Assembly: GCF_016595215.1 (NCBI RefSeq)
Contig: NZ_JAENHK010000005.1
Coordinates: 142,100-206,099, forward strand
Length of the DNA: 64,000 nucleotides
Direction of reading: 5' to 3'
From: Chryseobacterium paridis
GTDB lineage: Bacteria; Bacteroidota; Bacteroidia; Flavobacteriales; Weeksellaceae
The notes beneath the pieces are model-generated. The model was not told the origin of the DNA. It saw only the letters and a program-made list of their open reading frames with translations, and did no database searches. Positions 31,744-40,712 of the stretch are shown here, piece after piece. A program made the position numbers and the translations under genes. Positions within the stretch are counted from its first letter, which is position 1, and each line of letters begins with the position of its first letter.

Positions 31744-33201
31744 TCACTTCCAGCCTCCGCCTAAGCTCTTATAAATATCAACAACTGTACTCAGCTGTTT
31801 TTCTTTTGCTTCTACCAATTCCATTTTGGCATCTAAAGCATCTCTTTGATTTAAAAGAACTTCAAGATAATCTGCTCTTGAGTTTCTGAATAATTGATTA
31901 GCAATATCAATAGATTGATCCAAAGCATGTGTTTCTTCAGATTTCAGCTTATAATATTGATCTATGTTTTTAACTTTCGACATTAAATTAGCAACATCCA
32001 GATAGGCATTTAAAATAGTTTTATCATATTCATACAATGCCTGGATCTGTTTTGCATCGGCAGTCTGAAAATTAGCCTTAATTGCCGTTTTATTGATTAA
32101 AGGTCCTGCTACCTCACCTACCAGATTATAAGCGATAGATTCCGGCATTTTAACCAAATATGAAGGCTTAAAAGCTTCCAACCCTAAGGTTGCAGAAATT
32201 TCCAAAGAAGGATAGAACTCTTTTCTTGCCGCCTCTACATCCAATTTTGCAGATTTCAGTTCCAGTTCAGCCTGTTTTATATCTGGACGGTTAGCCAACA
32301 ACTGTGAAGGGATACCCGTATACACTGTTTGTGGAATCGTTGACATAAAGCTTTCTTTGGTTCTTACAATGGGTTGTGGAAATCTCCCTAAAAGTGCATT
32401 AATTCCATTTTCTTTTTCAGTAATCTGCTGACGGATGGTATATTCTGTAGCTTTGGATTTAGCCAATTCTGCTTCAAATTTCTTTACCGCCAATTCCGTA
32501 GCCGCTGCCGCCTGTTTCTGTATTTTAGAGATCTCTAATGCTTTTTCCTGCAGTTTAATATACTGCTGAATAATATCCAGCTGATTGTCAAGAGACAGTA
32601 ATTCATAGTAATTATCAGCCACTTCCTCAATCAGATTGGAAAGAACAAAGTTCTTTCCTTCTACCGTAGAAAGATAATGAGCTACCGCCGACTCTTTTTC
32701 AGTTCGTAACTTTTTCCAGATATCAATCTCCCAGTTAGCCATAAGACCTCCTTCAAAATTTCCTAGCGGATCTGGCATTTCTCTTCCCGGTTCAATTTCT
32801 GTGGTGGCATCTCCGGCTCCTTCGCTCGTATAACGACCGGATTTTTTAACACCTGCTCCAAGTTGTGCTTGTACTGTAGGGCTTAATTTCCCTTTTTTGT
32901 AAAGAACTCCGCTTTTGGCAATCTCAATTTCCTGGAGAGTAATCAATAGCTCCTGATTATTTTTCAGAGCAGTTTCGATTAAGCTTACAAGATTTGGATC
33001 CGTAAAAAACTGTCTCCAGGGAGTTGTACCACTATTGGCATTAGCATCCTGTTGATTGTTTTCTCCAAAATTTTGAGGTACATTTTCTTTTACCTCGTCT
33101 TTTATAACTGTCGCCATAGGAGCTTTACAACTTGCTAAAACAAGTGATACTGCTATGGCTGTAAGGATTGATTTAGTCTTCAAATTTTCCATCATGTTCA
33201 T
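31744..33201 (-). CDS. RND efflux outer-membrane factor lipoprotein (NodT/OprM family)
   Basis: 485 residues. A lipoprotein signal peptide (C25 in LVLASCKAP) precedes two outer-membrane-efflux-protein repeats (about 60-270 and 285-480). Typical features are the alpha-hairpin pieces ALKNNQELLITLQEIEIAKSG and GIPSQLLANRPDIKQAELEL, and AYLDVANLMSKVKN. As a trimer it forms the channel through the outer membrane and periplasm for the adjacent AcrB-type pump. It overlaps the end of the pump gene by 29 bases, so translation is coupled. In-frame Mets 2 and 3 codons in are alternative starts. Confidence 0.93.
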   Translation of the reverse strand: MNMMENLKTKSILTAIAVSLVLASCKAPMATVIKDEVKENVPQNFGENNQQDANANSGTTPWRQFFTDPNLVSLIETALKNNQELLITLQEIEIAKSGVLYKKGKLSPTVQAQLGAGVKKSGRYTSEGAGDATTEIEPGREMPDPLGNFEGGLMANWEIDIWKKLRTEKESAVAHYLSTVEGKNFVLSNLIEEVADNYYELLSLDNQLDIIQQYIKLQEKALEISKIQKQAAAATELAVKKFEAELAKSKATEYTIRQQITEKENGINALLGRFPQPIVRTKESFMSTIPQTVYTGIPSQLLANRPDIKQAELELKSAKLDVEAARKEFYPSLEISATLGLEAFKPSYLVKMPESIAYNLVGEVAGPLINKTAIKANFQTADAKQIQALYEYDKTILNAYLDVANLMSKVKNIDQYYKLKSEETHALDQSIDIANQLFRNSRADYLEVLLNQRDALDAKMELVEAKEKQLSTVVDIYKSLGGGWK

Positions 33202-36200
33202 AAGGTTCAGTTTGTTCTGTTAAAGGATTCTCTTCTTCATATCTTGCCAGTCTTGATTTTTCAGCAATCGTTCCAAAGATGAAATACAATCCAGGAATGA
33301 TCATTAATCCGAAAATAGTTCCTATAAGCATTCCTCCGGCCGCTGCTGTTCCGATAGTTCTGTTTCCTACTGCTCCGGGACCTGTTGCCATTACCAATGG
33401 GATAAGCCCGGCAATAAATGCAAACGATGTCATCAAAATCGGTCGGAAACGAATGGTAGCTCCTTCGATAGCAGCTTTCATTACAGGAATTCCTTCTTCT
33501 GCCTTTTTCTGTACGGCAAACTCAACAATTAACACAGCATTTTTACCTAAAAGTCCGATAAGCATTACCATTGCCACCTGAGCATAGATGTTATTTTCTA
33601 ACCCTAAGAGCTTTAAGCATAAGAATGCTCCAAAAATACCTGTAGGGAGAGAAAGAATTACCGGTAATGGAAGTATAAAACTTTCATACTGTGCAGAAAG
33701 AATCAGATAAACGAATCCTAAACACACAAGGAAAATAAACACAGCTTCATTTCCACGGCTCACCTCGTCTTTAGAAATACCTGCCCAGTCAATACCAAAT
33801 CCTCTCGGAAGTGTTTTATCGGCAACTTCCTGAATGGCTTTAATTGCCTGACCACTACTGTATCCTGGTGCAGGAGTTCCACTCACCTCTGAAGAGTTAT
33901 ACATATTGTGTCTGGTAATTTCAGACAAACCATATACTTTTTCCAGTCTCATGAAATCAGAATAGGGAACCATCTGCTCTTTATCATTTTTAACATACAA
34001 TTTCAATAGATCGTTTGGTAGAGCACGGTATTGTGGTCCTGCCTGAACAATTACTTTATAAGGTCTGTCAAAGCGGATAAAACTGGTTTCATAATTCGAT
34101 CCGATTAAAGTGGAAAGGTTATCCATTGCATTGGCAATCGTTACTCCTTTTTGTTCAGCAAGGTCATTATCGACTTTCAACATATACTGAGGGAAACTTG
34201 CAGAATAGAATGTAAATGCAGATCCCAATTCAGGTCGTTTTTTCAATTCCCTTACAAAGTCATTACTTACCTGCTCCATTTTATGATAATCCCCGCTTCC
34301 TGCTTTATCTAATAAACGAAGTTCAAAACCACCGGCAGCTCCGTAACCAGGAATAGATGGCGGCTGGAAGAATTCTATATTAGCACCTGGAATATTTTTA
34401 GCTTTTTCTTCAAGCTTTTCAATTATTTCGGCAGCAGACTCTTTACGCTCTTCCCAACTTTTCAAGTTGATCAGACAGGTTCCGGAGTTTGATCCTGTAC
34501 CTTCTGTCAAAATTTCATACCCGGCCAGGGAAGAAACGGATTGCACTCCATCAATATCTTCTGATTCCCTCAAAAGCTCTTTTGCAATCTGATTGGTTCT
34601 TTCCAAAGTAGATCCCGGAGGAGTCTGAATAATCGCATAGATCATCCCCTGATCTTCACTTGGGATAAATCCGGAAGGAAGAGAATTACTTAAAAAGAAT
34701 GTACCTAAGCAGAAAAGCAATAATAACGGAAGAGTAAACAGCTTTTTAGTGACTGTCTTATTAAGCATCTTCTCATATTTTCCAGCTCCTTTCGTAAACA
34801 TTGCATTGAATTTATCAAGGAATATGGTAATCGGAGTTCTCTTTTTAGCTTTCCCGTGATTATTCTTTAAAATTAAAGCACATAATGCAGGAGTAAGCGT
34901 CAAAGCAACAACCCCTGAAAGAATAATAGCCGAAGCCATCGTAATAGAGAATTGACGGTAGAATACACCTACCGGTCCGGACATAAATGCAATTGGAATG
35001 AAAACAGACGCCATTACTAATGTAATTGCGATAATCGCTCCACTGATTTCGTGCATTGCTTCTTCTGTCGCTTTTAATGGTGAGAGATTCTTCTCTTCCA
35101 TTTTAGCGTGAACGGCTTCAATAACTACAATTGCATCATCCACAACCACCCCAATCGCCATAACGAGGGCAAAAAGCGAGATCATATTCAAGGTGATCCC
35201 AAATGCCGACATGACAGCAAATGTTCCTACTAACGACACAGGAACCGCTAATGCCGGAATTAATGTTGATCGCCAATCTCCTAAGAAAAGAAATACTACG
35301 ATTGCCACCAAAATAAACGCTTCAAATAAAGTATGAACAACTTTTTCAATAGAAGCATCAAGGAATCTGGAAACATCATAACTGATATCATAGTGCATTC
35401 CTTTTGGAAAGGAAGTCTTTTGCAGATCAGCCATTAAGGTTTTTACATTCTTAATAACGTCACTTGCATTCGAACCGTAAGATTGTTTTACTGTGATCGC
35501 TGCAGAAGGTTTTCCATTCAATGTCGAATATATATCATACATCGAACTACCAAATTCAATATCAGCAACATCTTTTAACCTTACAAACTCTCCCGCTGAT
35601 TTAGCTTTAAGAATAATATTTCCATAATCTTTTTCACTGCTGAAACGACCTGGATATTTTAAGATATACTCAAATGATTGCGAACGCTTTCCGGAACTTT
35701 CCCCTGTTTTTCCAGGAGAAGCTTCCAAACTCTGCTGATTTAAAGCTTCCATTACTTCATCTGCTGAAATATTGTAAGCCGTTAACCTATCTGGCTTCAA
35801 CCATACACGCATCGCATATTCACGGGTTCCAAGGATATCGGCAAAGCCTACTCCACTTACCCTTCTTAGCTCAGACATCACGTTGATATCCGCATAGTTG
35901 AACAGGAATTTCTGGTCAGCTTTAGGATCATCACTGTATAAGTTGATATACATCAACATGTTAGGCTCTTCCCTTGTAATCTTCACCCCTTCACGGACAA
36001 CCAATGGAGGCAGCTTGTTAACTACGGAAGAAACACGGTTTTGAACGTTTACCGCAGCAACATTCGGATCGGTGCCTAAGTCAAATACGACCTGAATAGA
36101 TGCTTCTCCATCGTTTCCGGCATCAGAAGTCATGTACTTCATGCCTGGAACACCATTCAATCCTCTTTCCAAAGGAATAACCACAGATTTAATCAATAGC

Positions 36201-36364
36201 TCGTTATTGGCCCCCGGATATTCTGCGGTAATATTTACTTTAGGAGGAGAGATTGAAGGGAACTGTGTAATCGGCAATTTTACCAATGACAGAATTCCCA
36301 TAAATACTATAATCAATGAGATTACAATAGACAGAACAGGTCTGCGAATGAATTTCTTAAACAT
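33173..36364 (-). CDS. AcrB-type RND multidrug efflux pump (HAE1 family)
   Basis: 1063 residues, full length. It starts MFKKFIRRPVLSIVISLIIV, with the first transmembrane helix, and has 12 such helices and two large periplasmic porter/docking domains. The proton-relay Asp pair is visible in GVVVDDAIVVIEAVHAKM, and the second-half Lys region in LLGKNAVLIVEFAV. KITREEPNML and GPGAVGNRTIGTAAAGGM are typical of HAE1 pumps rather than metal (CusA) pumps. It exports hydrophobic and amphiphilic drugs by proton antiport with the MFP upstream and the outer-membrane factor downstream. It begins 23 bases after the MFP gene. Confidence 0.96.
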   Translation of the reverse strand: MFKKFIRRPVLSIVISLIIVFMGILSLVKLPITQFPSISPPKVNITAEYPGANNELLIKSVVIPLERGLNGVPGMKYMTSDAGNDGEASIQVVFDLGTDPNVAAVNVQNRVSSVVNKLPPLVVREGVKITREEPNMLMYINLYSDDPKADQKFLFNYADINVMSELRRVSGVGFADILGTREYAMRVWLKPDRLTAYNISADEVMEALNQQSLEASPGKTGESSGKRSQSFEYILKYPGRFSSEKDYGNIILKAKSAGEFVRLKDVADIEFGSSMYDIYSTLNGKPSAAITVKQSYGSNASDVIKNVKTLMADLQKTSFPKGMHYDISYDVSRFLDASIEKVVHTLFEAFILVAIVVFLFLGDWRSTLIPALAVPVSLVGTFAVMSAFGITLNMISLFALVMAIGVVVDDAIVVIEAVHAKMEEKNLSPLKATEEAMHEISGAIIAITLVMASVFIPIAFMSGPVGVFYRQFSITMASAIILSGVVALTLTPALCALILKNNHGKAKKRTPITIFLDKFNAMFTKGAGKYEKMLNKTVTKKLFTLPLLLLFCLGTFFLSNSLPSGFIPSEDQGMIYAIIQTPPGSTLERTNQIAKELLRESEDIDGVQSVSSLAGYEILTEGTGSNSGTCLINLKSWEERKESAAEIIEKLEEKAKNIPGANIEFFQPPSIPGYGAAGGFELRLLDKAGSGDYHKMEQVSNDFVRELKKRPELGSAFTFYSASFPQYMLKVDNDLAEQKGVTIANAMDNLSTLIGSNYETSFIRFDRPYKVIVQAGPQYRALPNDLLKLYVKNDKEQMVPYSDFMRLEKVYGLSEITRHNMYNSSEVSGTPAPGYSSGQAIKAIQEVADKTLPRGFGIDWAGISKDEVSRGNEAVFIFLVCLGFVYLILSAQYESFILPLPVILSLPTGIFGAFLCLKLLGLENNIYAQVAMVMLIGLLGKNAVLIVEFAVQKKAEEGIPVMKAAIEGATIRFRPILMTSFAFIAGLIPLVMATGPGAVGNRTIGTAAAGGMLIGTIFGLMIIPGLYFIFGTIAEKSRLARYEEENPLTEQTEPYEHDGKFED

Positions 36365-36387
36365 ACAAACTTCATTTTAAGAGTACA

Positions 36388-37470
36388 CTACTCTGCTTTT
36401 AATTTCAATGATTGAATCACTTTATTAGGATCCTGGAATTTCACTTTTACTTTTTGATCATCCTTCACTTTCTGAACCCCTTCTAACAGGAACTTATCCC
36501 CTTGTGAAAGTCCGGAAGTCAGTACATACAGATCAGGTAATTCGTAAGCAACTTTTATATTTCTTGATTTTAAAACACCATTTTTATCAACAACAAATAC
36601 ATATTTCTGATCCTGAATTTCGTAAGTGGCTTTTTGAGGTATAATTAAAGCATTTCTGAGTGGTAAAGTCATTCTCACCTTTCCGGTTTCACCATTTCTC
36701 AATAGTTTATCCGGGTTTGGAAATTTAGCACGGAATGCAATATTTCCTGTTTCATTATCAAATTCTCCTTCTATGGTCTGGATTTCTCCTTTTTGAGGAA
36801 GAGCATCTCCATTCGCCATAATCAAAGTCACTTCTTTACTTCCTCTATCAGCAGCATGCGTCTGGTAGTTTAAGTATTCAGGTTCTGAAACATTAAAATA
36901 AGTATAAACATTTGTATTATCAGATAGACTTGTTAATAGATCACCTTCATCCACCAAACTTCCTAATTTTAATGGAATTCTATTAATAATCCCTGAGAAA
37001 GGTGCTTTTATGTCGGTAAATGATAAATGAATCTGAGCTAATTTCATTTCGGCATTGGCAGCATCTAATTTTGCCTTTGCCATAGCCCTTTCATTCTTGG
37101 AAACAATATTGTTATTGGCTAATGTACTTGCATTTCTCAGTTCGATATTAGCCTGCTCTACTTCTGCCTTAGATTTCATCAACTCAGCTTGATACAACTG
37201 AGGCATAATGCGGAATAAGGTTTGCCCGGCATGAACGAATTGACCTTCGTCAACATATATTTTCTCCAGAAATCCTTTCTCCTGTGCACGGATCTCAATA
37301 TTCTTCACAGACTGAATCTGAGTAACATATTCTTTATTGATCACTGTATCCATCTTTACCGGAGACGTAATAGGATATGTTGTTACTTCTTCTTTTTCTT
37401 CTTTTTTGTTGTTACAACCAACAAACAACAAGAGGACGCTTAGCGCTATGCCCGAGGCAGCTCTTTTCAT
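36388..37470 (-). CDS. RND efflux membrane fusion protein (AcrA/MexA type)
   Basis: 360 residues. A lipoprotein signal peptide (LLFVGCNNKK, C19) anchors it. The lipoyl/biotinyl-like half motifs EKGFLEKIYVDEGQFVHAGQ and TDIKAPFSGIINRIPLKLGS enclose a coiled alpha-hairpin (about 85-140). The beta-barrel and membrane-proximal domains follow to LLEGVQKVKDDQKVKVK. It links the AcrB-type pump to the outer-membrane factor. It is the first gene of the three-gene operon. No dedicated regulator lies next to the operon, and no clean promoter element is visible in its 144-base upstream region. Confidence 0.95.
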   Translation of the reverse strand: MKRAASGIALSVLLLFVGCNNKKEEKEEVTTYPITSPVKMDTVINKEYVTQIQSVKNIEIRAQEKGFLEKIYVDEGQFVHAGQTLFRIMPQLYQAELMKSKAEVEQANIELRNASTLANNNIVSKNERAMAKAKLDAANAEMKLAQIHLSFTDIKAPFSGIINRIPLKLGSLVDEGDLLTSLSDNTNVYTYFNVSEPEYLNYQTHAADRGSKEVTLIMANGDALPQKGEIQTIEGEFDNETGNIAFRAKFPNPDKLLRNGETGKVRMTLPLRNALIIPQKATYEIQDQKYVFVVDKNGVLKSRNIKVAYELPDLYVLTSGLSQGDKFLLEGVQKVKDDQKVKVKFQDPNKVIQSLKLKAE

Positions 37471-37614
37471 AATTTTGAAATTATTATAAATCGTTAATGT
37501 TTAATAGAATAGAAATGGTAGTTAAGATTACACGTTATGCAGACCACCAACAAACACAACGCACAGATATCCCACTCTATTTAAAGAGCAGAAAAATAGA
37601 TCGAAAAAATAATC

Positions 37615-38004
37615 TTATATTCTAATAGAACGTATTAGAATGAATTTTTTAACGGAGGAATAGTTAGAAACAAAGCCTTGTATAGTAGGCTTTAGCCGTT
37701 TATAATTAAATAAACCAAAGAAGTACACCAAACTGAAAACGCCTACAAAAAGAACAGCACTTTGTAAAGTATCAGATAACTGAAAATCATCTTCAGTAAG
37801 TTCTAAAGAAGTATTATCCACATTATCCAACATTTGCTGAATAGATAATTTGTCGTAAGTCTGGTTTAAGCGGTTTGCTTTTTTGGGTAGATTATGAGAA
37901 ACGTGATCAGGAAGATGACTATGCAATGTTTTGACATTGATCTTGCTTTCTACTATAAAAAGCAGAAATAGGCTCGTCAAAAAGTACACAATATAGTTTC
38001 TCAT
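37615..38004 (-). CDS. Small two-helix membrane protein, function unknown
   Basis: 129 residues with an N-terminal hydrophobic segment (about 4-19) and a second one (about 82-101, SAVLFVGVFSLVYFFGLFNY). The part between is hydrophilic with several His (TLHSHLPDHVSHNLPKKANR), which might bind metal. I recognise no family. It lies 144 bases upstream of the efflux operon on the same strand. A TACCTTTG promoter element ends ten bases before its ATG, so the mRNA leader would be only a few bases long. Confidence 0.65.
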   Translation of the reverse strand: MRNYIVYFLTSLFLLFIVESKINVKTLHSHLPDHVSHNLPKKANRLNQTYDKLSIQQMLDNVDNTSLELTEDDFQLSDTLQSAVLFVGVFSLVYFFGLFNYKRLKPTIQGFVSNYSSVKKFILIRSIRI

Positions 38005-38379
38005 TTTGAAGTGGCAAAGGTAAGCTTAGATTTGAATATTATTATACAGATTAACAAAATTTAACTCACCTTTAAATATATTAAATGGTGATTAATTTCA
38101 ATTTTTGTAAAATACAACATTAAAATACCTGAGATTTAGAGAGCTTTTTATAGTTTTTTAAAAAAATAGGTCCCCAAAAACATCTCGTGAAAATAATTCA
38201 TAATTAATAAAAAATAAGTTAAAAAATAAAAAATATACATTTTGAAACAAAGGCATTTCATCACCTTTCTATATGAATATTTAATTAATTTATTAAAAAT
38301 TAACAAATACTCCATAAAAAAATTGTAATTTTACAGTTCATAAACACCTACCCTATGGTATACCTAAACACAAATAATT
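38005..38379. other. Long A+T-rich intergenic region
   Basis: 375 bases between divergent genes. On the minus strand TACCTTTG (38015-38022) is the -7 element of the small membrane protein gene. On the plus strand TAATTTTA (38328-38335) is one base off the consensus for the lipoprotein gene at 38380. I see no gene or repeat here. Confidence 0.5.
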
Positions 38380-38772
38380 ATGAAGAAAATAGTACAATCA
38401 ATCATTCTTGTTCTCGCTGTCGTTTCAGTAGCAGCGTGTAAAAGTTCAGCTAAAGACGAGCCTGAAATCGTTGCGAATCAATCTGTAGAAACCGATGAAA
38501 TTACCAAAGATGTTTTTACAGACAGTTTTGGAGACAAAATAGAAGTAGCTATCAACAACACGGATAATACGGCTGTTGTTCATCTGAATGGAAAATCATA
38601 TGAGCTCAAAAAAAACAAAGATCTCCCCAACTACACCGCATCGAATTCTGAATATCAATATTCAAATATCAGAGGAAATATTACCTTCCTGAAAAGAAAT
38701 GTTGATATGGTATTGTTCCATCATAAACAAGACAAAAAGGAATCTGGATCTAGTAAAATGGCCTCTTATTAG
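38380..38772 (+). CDS. Small lipoprotein, MliC-like fold possible
   Basis: 130 residues with a lipoprotein signal peptide (SVAACKSS, C20). The mature part has a short linker and then a beta-rich stretch, DKIEVAINNTDNTAVVHLNGKSYELKK followed by YQYSNIRGNITFLKRNVDMVLF. That pattern resembles the eight-stranded MliC family (periplasmic lysozyme inhibitors), though the family's conserved cysteines are absent. I would leave function open. The next gene, 44 bases on, is another small lipoprotein; the pair may be co-transcribed and stress-related. Confidence 0.7.
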   Translation: MKKIVQSIILVLAVVSVAACKSSAKDEPEIVANQSVETDEITKDVFTDSFGDKIEVAINNTDNTAVVHLNGKSYELKKNKDLPNYTASNSEYQYSNIRGNITFLKRNVDMVLFHHKQDKKESGSSKMASY

Positions 38773-38816
38773 CTATGTTTAAACCTTAATCAGGTATTCA
38801 TTATAAAATAATAACC

Positions 38817-39251
38817 ATGAAAAAATTACACATCTATTTGTTGATGCTTTCCGTATTTACATTTTTATTTTGCTGTACAACAAAAAATGCACAACAAAAC
38901 AATGTTGATATTACAGGGAAGACCTGGAAGCTAATCGAAATCAATGGTCAGCCTCTAAAGCTTAAGGACCCAAAGAACAATCCTTATTTCTCTTTAAATA
39001 AAGCTGATATGAGATATAGTGGAAAGGGAGGATGCAATGGTGTGGGAGGTTCTTTTGAAATTAAGCAAGATATCATGCGCATAAAGTTCAATCAGGGAAT
39101 GTCTACCATGATGGCTTGTGATGATCTTGAAACGGAACAGCTGTTCACAAAGGCTCTACTCTCAGCCGATAACTATTCTGTAAATGGTAATACACTGACG
39201 CTTAACAAGGCGAGAATGGCACCTTTGGCAAAATTTATTTTACAGAAATAG
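38817..39251 (+). CDS. META-domain (HslJ-like) lipoprotein
   Basis: 144 residues. The lipoprotein signal peptide ends around FLFCCTTK. The META/HslJ domain fills the rest: TGKTWKLIEINGQPL, then GGCNGVGGSFEIK and the MSTMMACDDLETEQLFTKAL segment, ending in the NTLTLNKARM strand. HslJ-type proteins in E. coli are heat-inducible and linked to novobiocin resistance; their biochemical role is unclear. It is likely attached to a membrane in the periplasm. It is co-oriented with the preceding lipoprotein gene and ends at a strong bidirectional terminator. Confidence 0.88.
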   Translation: MKKLHIYLLMLSVFTFLFCCTTKNAQQNNVDITGKTWKLIEINGQPLKLKDPKNNPYFSLNKADMRYSGKGGCNGVGGSFEIKQDIMRIKFNQGMSTMMACDDLETEQLFTKALLSADNYSVNGNTLTLNKARMAPLAKFILQK

Positions 39252-39271
39252 AATATAAACAAATCTAAAAT

Positions 39272-39302
39272 AAAAGGACTTCTATGAATTAGAAGTCCTT
39301 TT
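39272..39302. terminator. Bidirectional terminator
   Basis: Perfect 13-bp stem AAAAGGACTTCTA / TAGAAGTCCTTTT with loop TGAAT between the convergent META-domain and SemiSWEET genes. Confidence 0.9.
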
Positions 39303-39319
39303 ATTTTAAGGAAAAAATA

Positions 39320-39574
39320 TTATTTCCTATAAATTATATAACAAACCAAAAGTGAAATATTCATGAGTACAGCGAAGGCATTGGAGAGAATAATTGGAAG
39401 TTCATCTTTTAGAATACCATAATATATCCATAAAGAAAGCCCGGAAATAAGTACCAATAAAATGATCCAAGAAATATCGTCGACATTTTTTTCTTTAAGA
39501 ACCTTTATAAGTTGGGGAAGCATTGCAATGGATGTAAGTGTACCTGCTATAATCCCCAGAATATTTTCATTCAT
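39320..39574 (-). CDS. SemiSWEET-type sugar transporter
   Basis: 84 residues with three transmembrane helices (about 4-22, 33-52 and 60-80), the size of a bacterial SemiSWEET. The PQ-loop signature is in helix 1 (SIAMLPQLIKVLKEKNVDDIS). Two copies form a functional uniporter that passes small sugars across the inner membrane. The gene lies 49 bases downstream of the FAD oxidoreductase gene on the same strand and shares the bidirectional terminator with the opposite gene. Confidence 0.9.
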   Translation of the reverse strand: MNENILGIIAGTLTSIAMLPQLIKVLKEKNVDDISWIILLVLISGLSLWIYYGILKDELPIILSNAFAVLMNISLLVCYIIYRK

Positions 39575-39623
39575 CTTATTTATTTCTAATCAGCTAATTC
39601 TAGAATATTTAAATATATTGTTT

Positions 39624-40658
39624 TTACTTAAATCTTGAAATAGATACTTCATCAGGTAAAGGAGTACCTTCCTCAATAAACTGGTATAAACTTTTAGAAA
39701 AATAACATCCATTCAAAATTCCTCTTGCACCAAGCCCATTAATCACATATAGGTTCTTATGTGAAGAATGATGGCCTACAATGGGTCTCCTATCTCTAAC
39801 AGTCGGCCTGAATCCAAAATTGATTTCACTTACCTCGAAGTCGTGAGGATATACTTCAGACAAACCCTTAATAAGTTGTTCAACAGCAGAATCATCAATG
39901 TGATGATGAAGTTGCTCCCTGTCATAGGTCCCACCATAAAAATAAAGTCCATTATTTACAGGAAATAAAAAATGTTTTTTCTTTATGGTAACATTACTTT
40001 GTATTGCTTCTGAAAGCTTAACTCTTATATGATGCCCTTTATTAGGGATTACAGCAATATCCGAAAAATAGGGGTTATCTTTCACTCCCATACCCTCACA
40101 AAAAATGATATGCTTAAAGGAAACATCCTTATAAGCAGATTCAGATATATTCAATTGGCTGTAGTCAAATCTTTCGCTTATAAGTTGTTCGTTCCTTTTG
40201 AAATAATCAAAAAAATCGTTGAAGAAATCACTTACATTTAATCTTGCGGATTGGTTTACTTTCCCTGTATTAAAAGGATTATTAATCCCATCTAAATGTT
40301 GAAATTCTTTATCTAAAAAAGCAGATAAATCTTCATTATCTGATTTTTTCAGCCAAAGCTTCTGTTCGTTCTCATCATGGAAAACACGATGAATAGGAGT
40401 ATCGATTAAATAATTCTTACCCGTATATGATTGAATTTCATCAAGACTCTTTTTAAGAATATCTATCTGCTCCTGAGCTAGCCAGAATGTTGTAAATTTC
40501 TTCAGCACCACCGGGTTAATAATTCCAGCAGAAACCTGAGAAGCACTTTTCCTGCCTTCTGAAAAAATAACAAATGATTTATCATTTTGTATTAACTGAT
40601 GTGCAAAAAAAAGAGCGGCATATCCATCTCCTACAATAATATAATCTACATTTTTCAT
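39624..40658 (-). CDS. FAD-dependent amino-acid oxidoreductase (DAO/DadA family)
   Basis: 344 residues. A Rossmann FAD-binding start, VDYIIVGDGYAALFFAHQL (GxGxxA variant), is followed by SAGIINPVVLKKF and near the C-terminus by the second FAD-contact region FRPTVRDRRPIVGHH and YVINGLGARGILNGCYFSK. This is the DAO fold, as in glycine/D-amino-acid oxidases and the oxidase part of MnmC. It has no signal peptide, so it is cytoplasmic. The substrate is not clear. It is transcribed after the gldKLMN cluster but a terminator hairpin separates them. Confidence 0.88.
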   Translation of the reverse strand: MKNVDYIIVGDGYAALFFAHQLIQNDKSFVIFSEGRKSASQVSAGIINPVVLKKFTTFWLAQEQIDILKKSLDEIQSYTGKNYLIDTPIHRVFHDENEQKLWLKKSDNEDLSAFLDKEFQHLDGINNPFNTGKVNQSARLNVSDFFNDFFDYFKRNEQLISERFDYSQLNISESAYKDVSFKHIIFCEGMGVKDNPYFSDIAVIPNKGHHIRVKLSEAIQSNVTIKKKHFLFPVNNGLYFYGGTYDREQLHHHIDDSAVEQLIKGLSEVYPHDFEVSEINFGFRPTVRDRRPIVGHHSSHKNLYVINGLGARGILNGCYFSKSLYQFIEEGTPLPDEVSISRFK

Positions 40659-40664
40659 AATAAA

Positions 40665-40692
40665 AAAACCTGAGTAAAAGTACTCAGGTTTT
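40665..40692 (-). terminator. Terminator of the gldKLMN operon
   Basis: AAAACCTGAGTA-AAAG-TACTCAGGTTTT hairpin with an A7 run on its left (U-tract on the minus strand), 20 bases after the gldN stop. Confidence 0.85.
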
Positions 40693-40712
40693 GTATAAAT
40701 ATCAAGTGAAAT

